This document shows positions 58,282 through 64,000 of a stretch of DNA of 64,000 nt, piece by piece (position 1 is the first letter of the stretch; each line of letters opens with the position of its first letter). The stretch covers positions 434,001 through 498,000 of the forward strand of contig NHZP01000001.1 of the NCBI GenBank assembly GCA_003313425.1, written 5' to 3'. The notes beneath the pieces were generated by a model. That model made no database searches and was not told the DNA's origin. It saw only the letters and a program-made list of their open reading frames with translations. A program made the translations under genes and the position numbers. Source of the DNA: Pseudopyrenochaeta lycopersici (lineage: Eukaryota > Ascomycota > Dothideomycetes > Pleosporales > Pseudopyrenochaetaceae).

Positions 58282-60246
58282 CCTATTTGATATTGCAATT
58301 TTCCGTGGACAGCCAATGGAAAATGTCCCAATCATGGGTGCGTATTACGATTTTGTGAATGCTCATTGACGAAGGGAGCGGCTCGGAAGGACCATGTACC
58401 TCAACTCGGTTATGCCTGATGATTACTTAGATCTATGGGCAAAAGCGACCTTATCGTGGGTATTGATCGATATATCGGCTCCGAAGAATAGTCACCGGCC
58501 ATAATTAAACAGAAGCAAAACGCACATCGCCTACAGGCTCCCGTGAGAGTCTACAACCCTGCCCGCCACCATCATATCACCTCGAAAAATTCGCCTTGCA
58601 GTTCCCAATTGCAAAACATAGGGCTTGCTAAATTCCAAATACGTCAATAGAAGTAGGTCGATGGGTGCGTACTGTGATGGAGTCAACCAGCCCACATCAC
58701 GCGAACACACAGCGCCTCATACTTTGCGCGCCTGTGCGAGGGACTTCACACGGCGAGTGAAACAGTGCACAGAAGAAGGATGTAGTCTTCAGCAGTCTGG
58801 GTCGAAACTTCGGTCTTGGTTAAAAGGTTGGAATCACTAGGAGACGTCTGTCTGACAACCTCCAGGGCTCAACAATCAGAAGGCTCTAGAATCAGTGTTG
58901 CGGAACCAAACATCATGCCCAAAGAAAGTCAGCGAACCAAGCCGATATACTGTATCGACGATGAGAACCGATAGCTTTGGTCCAATTACACCGATGTGCC
59001 AAAATGCTATCGGCTTGCACGTAAAGGACAAGGCCAAATCAAGACCACGAAGAACAACACTAGGAAACGGCTCATACACGCCTTCCTTTGCCGTCCTACA
59101 TCCTATTTCCCTGAATCACCCACGTCTTCGACAATCCGTTGTCTGTGAGTCCAGGTTGGCACCGCACATCCGCAACGTACAAGATGAAGCTTCTGACGAA
59201 CACGTGGAACCACGATTTCGGGGCGGTGGACTCGAATACCGGCATCAGGTGGCCGGGGGGCTAGCGAATCAGCAGATAACGAAGTCAAGGCTCACCGTGG
59301 TTCCTCTAAAGGGGAGATTAGAACTTCCCGCTCGCATACACCAGTTCCCGGACTTCGTAAGAATATGAACGGCTAAAATCGGAGACGGAAATGGAACCCG
59401 AAATGGGAACGGCGGAGGACGAAAAGCAAGGCCGCGAAGGCCACAAACGCCTCTCCCAGATTGGCCGCCATGCACCAACAAGCATCATTTCCAACTTTAC
59501 TACATCTTTGCCATCTGCAGATCCATCTGAACACCAAGAATGCCCACAAGCCACGCAGAGACGATTTGTACACGGCACGAATTTATGGGTGATCAATCAA
59601 TGTTCTTGTTCATCAGATCGGTTCAAAACTTTGTTCGCGAGCAATGGAGAGACTGATTGATGTATTATATATATTTGGTATGTGAATATGCGATCATTGA
59701 AGTACAAGTTCAGAATTGCCTTCATCAGACGTGACAGATTCCAGCCAGTTAACACAAGGCTAAGTTTATTAGATGTTGCTCGAAGACGTTGCAGAAGAAA
59801 GATATAGCTAAATTGAGCTGATATCTTTGATCTATGCGAAATCAAAGCTTTTAATCATGGAAGTGCTGCTAACTGGCAAATCGATTGTCCGAAGTGCTCC
59901 TAGATTAGTGATACGCGGTCCTGTACCCGTAAGAAGGTGAATGTGTTATCGTACTAATAGCAACATCACGGCATCACATCAAAGCAAAATGAAAAGCGTA
60001 GTAGCATCGGAGCTACACGGTACTCACGAGGAGCACACCGCCTGGGCAGAAGCCATCAGGCAACAAAGGTTTGTTCAGGAATAGATGCATTCACTATGAA
60101 GCACTACCCCTCAGCCACCACGCTGATCAGCCTTTAGCTGAAGGAGTCGCACGCAGGCCCGTAGGCGCCACGGACCCTCTTATCAATCCCATGTGTGACT
60201 TTTATCCCTAATCCAGACGCCGTATCATGCACATCATAGCGGGTAC
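58282..60246. other. 2-kb gene-poor region
   Basis: Between two converging genes. The longest frame (58895-59368, plus) begins with TTG and has no recognised domain. A shorter one (59391-59660) starts with ATG (MEPEMGTAEDEK) and is also orphan. No RNA gene recognised. Confidence 0.5.
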
Positions 60247-60850
60247 TTATGCGACGAGCTGGACAACACCACCAGCCTCCTTGATCTTCTTCTCAGCTTC
60301 GGAGCTAACGTAGCGGGCGCGGACGACGATGGGGACGGGGGGAAGACGACCCTTTCCAAGCACCTTGGCGTAACCGAAATCGAGGAGGTTGAGGACGGGA
60401 GCGTTGCCGCCCTTCTTTGCGAGGTACTCGTCACGCTTCTCGGCGGGAATGAGCGACCAGAGCTTGTCGAGGTTGATGACGGGCTTCCAGAACTGGTTCT
60501 GCATCTTGTGGACTAATTCGAGTTAGCCAAAGGGCTGGAGTGTTTGAATTGCGATGGACTTACAATATCTCATTCCAACCTTTCCGAAGTAACCAGGATG
60601 GTACTTGTCGATGTTGGTCCTGTGATGGTGCTGACCACCAGCCATACCACGACCACCGGGGTGCTTCCTCTGCGCGGCTGTTAATGTGTGTTCGTCGAGT
60701 ATCGAGAGGTGTGGGTACTGACGTGCTTGCCGACACGACCGTGACCGGCGGAGACGTGGCCGCGGTGCTTGCGGGTCTTTGACAGTCTGCGCAATGATCA
60801 TTAGGACATGTAATTCAGTTTTCCGTTTCCTGTACGCACCTGGTAGGCAT
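60247..60850 (-). CDS. RPL28: 60S ribosomal protein L28 (uL15)
   Basis: Large-subunit ribosomal protein uL15, 148 aa after splicing. Exons (minus): 60850-60840, 60786-60723, 60669-60564, 60512-60247. The first exon is only 11 nt (ATG plus two codons and part of an Arg), an arrangement common in ribosomal protein genes. Sequence landmarks: [87 protein letters not shown]. Residues near the N-terminal GGRG/GQHHH loop face the peptidyl-transferase region and include the position altered in cycloheximide-resistant mutants (yeast Gln38). Confidence 0.97.
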
Positions 60851-61247
60851 ATTGACGACTGGCTGTTGTTAGTATCGAACGTCCGGGCGGCTGAGATCTG
60901 AGGTTTTGCTCAAGTGGGCGGAAATCTAAGCGAGTCTCCACCCGGGCCGACATTTACGCCGGAATCACGTGAATGCGCGTTTCAAATCGAACACACAATC
61001 AGAGAGTGCTTGAGAAATGTTGGATCATTCAATACGTGTTATATCGCTCAGTAAAGTTTGTTTCCATGCCCGGATGTCGCTATGCAATAGAAACTCGCAA
61101 CGCCAGCTCTTACTTTTTCAACCCCAGTACGGCGTGCGAAGGCCAACAAATTGGGAGCCAACTGCGTCACTTGAGTCTTCCTTCTTCCGTTGTCCCGCAA
61201 GCTGTAAACGGTATTTAGCAGGCTGCAAATTAAACCCCCCAGCTGAT
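60851..61247. promoter_or_regulatory. RPL28 promoter / SEC24 3' spacer
   Basis: 397 bp. It holds the RPL28 upstream region (left) and the SEC24 3' end (right). I cannot name a specific ribosomal-protein promoter box. Confidence 0.45.
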
Positions 61248-64000
61248 CTAGCGTACCTCTAGCTGTATATGCCTGTGGACATGAACAAGCCAATCCACAT
61301 AGCTCTGCGCTTCGTTGTTGCGGTCCTCATACAGTAACCTCGCAAACTCATACTCAGCGCCATCCAAGCCCTGGCGAGCAAGTTGTATGGTCAGAGCCTT
61401 AGATGCTCTTGTGCCCTCCAGATATTGCAGGATATTCCGCACTTGTGCGTTCAGATGCGTCTCAAGAACAGGAAGAGTCGATTGAAACGGATCGAGTGCC
61501 TTCAGGCTATCATTGCCGGGACCGAAGAGATCCTCGAGCAGATTTGGCGAGACATGTGCATGAATCCATAGTAGACATACTTGTCCGTTGTCCACAATGT
61601 AGACACCACCTTCCTCGACCTTCGAAAACGACGCTCGCACGCCTTCTGGCATCACCAAATGGCCCTTCTCATTCGCAAAGCCGTCTTTCTCATTGAGGCT
61701 GTGTATTGCAATGATCCGAGGATAAAGATACAGTGAGAGCTCTAGCGGTCCCATCGATTTGATCATCCTCATGTCATGTACTCTTCTGTCCGTCGGTTCT
61801 TTGCCGCCTTTGAATGCCCTGGACTTTATCAAGCCTAGAATGTACATGCCAAACTCCTTGAGATTTTCTGGTAGAACGAGCTGACCGGGAGGGCTGTTTC
61901 CAGTAAAGTTTTTCCTGTAGCCGGCGAGAATGTCAACAGTCTTCTCCGTTAACGCTCCACGTATTTCCTTGAGATTCTTCTCAGTCATACGAGCCGCGGC
62001 TTCTTTAGCAATGATATTGACAACGGCATCCTGATCGACAAATTTCATACATTCCCCAGTATTCTGGCTAACGCTTGCAACGATGTTGGTACATCGCACC
62101 CGTCGCTGCCCGCTGGCGGTCGTGTACAGAAGTGCACTCTGAAAGTGAGCGTCGAGCTTTGGATCAAGTTTGCCATCATAACTAAACATTACGCCGATGG
62201 CTTTATCCGCATCGATGACACCAAACTCGAGATCCGCACCAAAGGTGTGATGATAGAAGTTGCCATGGTAGGCGGAGACCTGCAGACCGTTTGAGCATCG
62301 AACCTTCATCAGCGCTTGATAACCGGTTTCTCGCGTGACGGTATGCTTGATCTCTTTTGATAATTTAAGTGTATCCCGCGGCGAGTGGAAATTGGGGTAG
62401 TAGAAGACTTCTCCACCTGTTACAGCGGAGACGTGGCCTAGATTTGATAAGTAGGCGGCAAAATCTGCGTAAGTTTTGATCGACTTACCGATCGTTGCGA
62501 TGTCAAGATAACCACCACTGGGCGCTGCTAAGAAAAAGTCTATGCCAATACCGTTTTGAACCATCTTCTCGGCGACCTTTCGGTATCCGGGGTGCTCTGT
62601 ATTCAGAAGTTTTTTCTCCGCGTCGGTATTGTGTAAGTTACCGTCGTCACGGAGGAATAACCGGCCGGGACCCCAGGTCGGCAAAGTAGATAATGAGCAA
62701 ACTATTTTTCCACCGGTAGCTGTCAATGCTGCCACTGCCGAATTCAGTGTTGGAAGAAGCGCTGGCTCGGGATGTTTGAATTGTGAAAACATGCTTGGTA
62801 ATTGTGTGAGAAGTGATGTGATGACCGCTTTTGAATCTTCAGGATCAACAAAAAGACCCTCACCGAGCGGGACGAAAGGATCCTCAATATCTGGCATAAC
62901 CAGCATTTGAGCCGTATGCAGATTCGAGCTCAAGTTGTAGAAATGCATCTCCTTGTCGAAAGTGACGATACCCACCTTGGCGCCTTTTGGTATTCGACTT
63001 GTGGCCTCGCTTGCTTCTGGTTGACCATCCGATCCGCCGTAGAGCGCGCTCATGATACCTTCACAAAAGCCGTCGAGGAAGCCACGATTTACGGCTTCAG
63101 CGGTGACATCAATCAAGAACAGCCATCGGAGTCCAACGGGCTCCTTGGACCAATACTCCTTCGGGACCATGAAGTCAACGGTGCCCAATGTCAGTTCTGG
63201 TCGCTGCAGTCGATCCACCCTTACACCAGTATGATCTGTCGGCGCAAAATATTCGCCAGGAACGTCATTGGGGTAAGTGCACATGTTGCAAACAAGCTTG
63301 TTCCCGCCCGCCTTGAATTGCATGAACGGGTTGATGTAGGCTCGGCATCTTGTACACCTCGGGGGGCCGGTATCTCCAAAGTCTAGGACTGGCACGAGCT
63401 GCTCGCCCTCCTGCTGGGGAGCCAGAGGCTGTATAACCATGCCGAGCGGCAGCGCAGTTGCCGCAAGAGCTTGTGCCGTCAGGGGAAGGTTGTTCATTGT
63501 TAATCTTGCGAATTTGGGCGAGGAATTGCCTTGGTCATAAGCAACAAAAGGGACAACCGCCGGAGGAGGTAGATGATGCTCCATGGTCGGGTAAATGTTT
63601 TCCAGGTAATATCTTGCGGGTGCGTCTCGGGAGCGCGGAATGCTGGGTATCTGGTCGGGGTCGACACGGCCTTGGCCTGTTCCAACAGAGGCTCCTCCAA
63701 TCTGATGTGGTGCCGCCGGCGTCCGCGCAGCGTGCTGCATAGGCGAGGCCTGAGCTGCAGGACTGAATGTCGGGTTTGCTGGCGCTGGGAATTGGCTCAT
63801 TGCGGGAGTAATTTGAGGCTCTCCCCATTGTGGTCCACCGACTTGGGTTGTGTTCTGATTCAAGTACTGTGAAGGCGTGCCGCCTTGCGGGAGGCCATTG
63901 AAAGCCTGCGAGCTCCCGCCAGGCCCCTCAATGTTGTGATATGCGTGCCTATCCTTCTTCTTGTGCCTGGGTTGCGCCACTTGGTCGGGGCCTAACCCTA
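61248..64000 (-). CDS. SEC24: COPII coat protein SEC24 (5' end off the window)
   Basis: Cargo-selecting COPII subunit that pairs with Sec23 for ER export. The frame runs without introns or stops to the right window edge, so the N-terminus is missing; about 917 codons are present. Order: Pro/Gln/Ala-rich N-tail with PRHKKKDRHAYHNIEGPGG, then zinc finger CTRCRAYINPF...LVCNMC, trunk (GLRWLFLIDVTAEAV; GAKVGIVTFDKEMHFYNL; IEDPFVPLGEGLFV), beta-barrel (GYQALMKVRCSNGLQVSAYHG), helical domain and C-terminal gelsolin repeat (VYIVDNGQVCLLWIH; YVDWLVHVHRHIQLE). The last codon before the stop follows a GTACGC, so a small terminal intron is conceivable but not needed. Confidence 0.95.
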   Translation of the reverse strand, partial: GLGPDQVAQPRHKKKDRHAYHNIEGPGGSSQAFNGLPQGGTPSQYLNQNTTQVGGPQWGEPQITPAMSQFPAPANPTFSPAAQASPMQHAARTPAAPHQIGGASVGTGQGRVDPDQIPSIPRSRDAPARYYLENIYPTMEHHLPPPAVVPFVAYDQGNSSPKFARLTMNNLPLTAQALAATALPLGMVIQPLAPQQEGEQLVPVLDFGDTGPPRCTRCRAYINPFMQFKAGGNKLVCNMCTYPNDVPGEYFAPTDHTGVRVDRLQRPELTLGTVDFMVPKEYWSKEPVGLRWLFLIDVTAEAVNRGFLDGFCEGIMSALYGGSDGQPEASEATSRIPKGAKVGIVTFDKEMHFYNLSSNLHTAQMLVMPDIEDPFVPLGEGLFVDPEDSKAVITSLLTQLPSMFSQFKHPEPALLPTLNSAVAALTATGGKIVCSLSTLPTWGPGRLFLRDDGNLHNTDAEKKLLNTEHPGYRKVAEKMVQNGIGIDFFLAAPSGGYLDIATIGKSIKTYADFAAYLSNLGHVSAVTGGEVFYYPNFHSPRDTLKLSKEIKHTVTRETGYQALMKVRCSNGLQVSAYHGNFYHHTFGADLEFGVIDADKAIGVMFSYDGKLDPKLDAHFQSALLYTTASGQRRVRCTNIVASVSQNTGECMKFVDQDAVVNIIAKEAAARMTEKNLKEIRGALTEKTVDILAGYRKNFTGNSPPGQLVLPENLKEFGMYILGLIKSRAFKGGKEPTDRRVHDMRMIKSMGPLELSLYLYPRIIAIHSLNEKDGFANEKGHLVMPEGVRASFSKVEEGGVYIVDNGQVCLLWIHAHVSPNLLEDLFGPGNDSLKALDPFQSTLPVLETHLNAQVRNILQYLEGTRASKALTIQLARQGLDGAEYEFARLLYEDRNNEAQSYVDWLVHVHRHIQLEVR

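Noticed and set aside
58895..59368. 157-codon plus-strand frame
   Set aside because: Begins with TTG, no domain, and no supporting splice or start signal.
63991..64000. CCTAACCCTA at the right edge resembles the TTAGGG telomere repeat
   Set aside because: Only 10 bases; on the plus strand at a right chromosome end one expects TTAGGG, not CCCTAA. The bases also read in frame as the continuing SEC24 N-terminal coding sequence.
1..64000. A trafficking or vacuole gene cluster (alpha-COP, ARL8, DENND6, VAC14, VMA12, SEC24)
   Set aside because: The genes act in different complexes, are separated by unrelated housekeeping genes and are individually single-copy essentials. Nothing in the sequence suggests co-regulation.

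Overview
The window is nuclear DNA of a filamentous ascomycete (Pezizomycotina). A Dothideomycete is my best guess from protein similarity, not a proven placement. The evidence is dense protein-coding genes on both strands, short introns (about 45-65 bp, GT...AG with CTAAC/CTAAT-like branch points), and single-copy eukaryotic housekeeping genes together with lineage markers (a DIM-2-type DNA methyltransferase, a CON-6 conidiation peptide, DUF3431 and RCR proteins). I see no operons, CRISPR arrays, prophages or transposons, and I recognised no tRNA or rRNA gene.

Layout, left to right: alpha-COP (+), RNA polymerase I second subunit (-), ARL8 GTPase (+), a gene-poor 2.4 kb stretch, an RCR-type membrane protein (+), a DENND6/Afi1-type DENN protein (-), VAC14 (+), VMA12 (-), COQ1 (+), SWD3/WDR5 (-), ISC1 (+), TAF12 (+), an orphan ORF with two zinc-cluster motifs (+), dihydroorotase (-), DIM-2 DNA methyltransferase (-), a DUF3431 protein (-), an MFS transporter (-), UGGT (+), a CON-6-like mini-gene (+), a thioredoxin with an unusual active site (-), LSM12 (-), 6-phosphogluconate dehydrogenase (-), an RBM42-like RRM protein (+), an inositol-monophosphatase-family protein (-), an F-box/2EXR-like protein (+), mitochondrial GatB/PET112 (+), RPL28 (-) and SEC24 (-, running off the right edge).

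Many genes sit in head-to-head or tail-to-tail pairs with short spacers. SWD3/ISC1 share only 134 bp between start codons, VMA12/COQ1 281 bp and DENND6/VAC14 466 bp. Several genes serve membrane traffic or the vacuole (alpha-COP, SEC24, ARL8, DENND6, VAC14, VMA12, RCR, UGGT). They belong to different complexes, so I read this as conserved neighbourhood rather than a functional cluster.

The exon structures were reconstructed by hand from reading-frame continuity plus family conservation. The least ordinary things are: (i) a 104-codon-scale ORF just after TAF12 with two tandem Zn2Cys6-like motifs and no in-frame ATG of its own, which could be spliced in frame onto the end of TAF12; (ii) a 9-nt micro-exon and a GC-AG intron in alpha-COP; (iii) a 12-exon 6-phosphogluconate dehydrogenase with 19-32 nt exons and another GC-AG intron; (iv) a thioredoxin with WCEKC in place of WCGPC; (v) a 76-aa CON-6 peptide gene split by an intron; and (vi) an apparently intact DIM-2. 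I found no convincing new multi-gene system.
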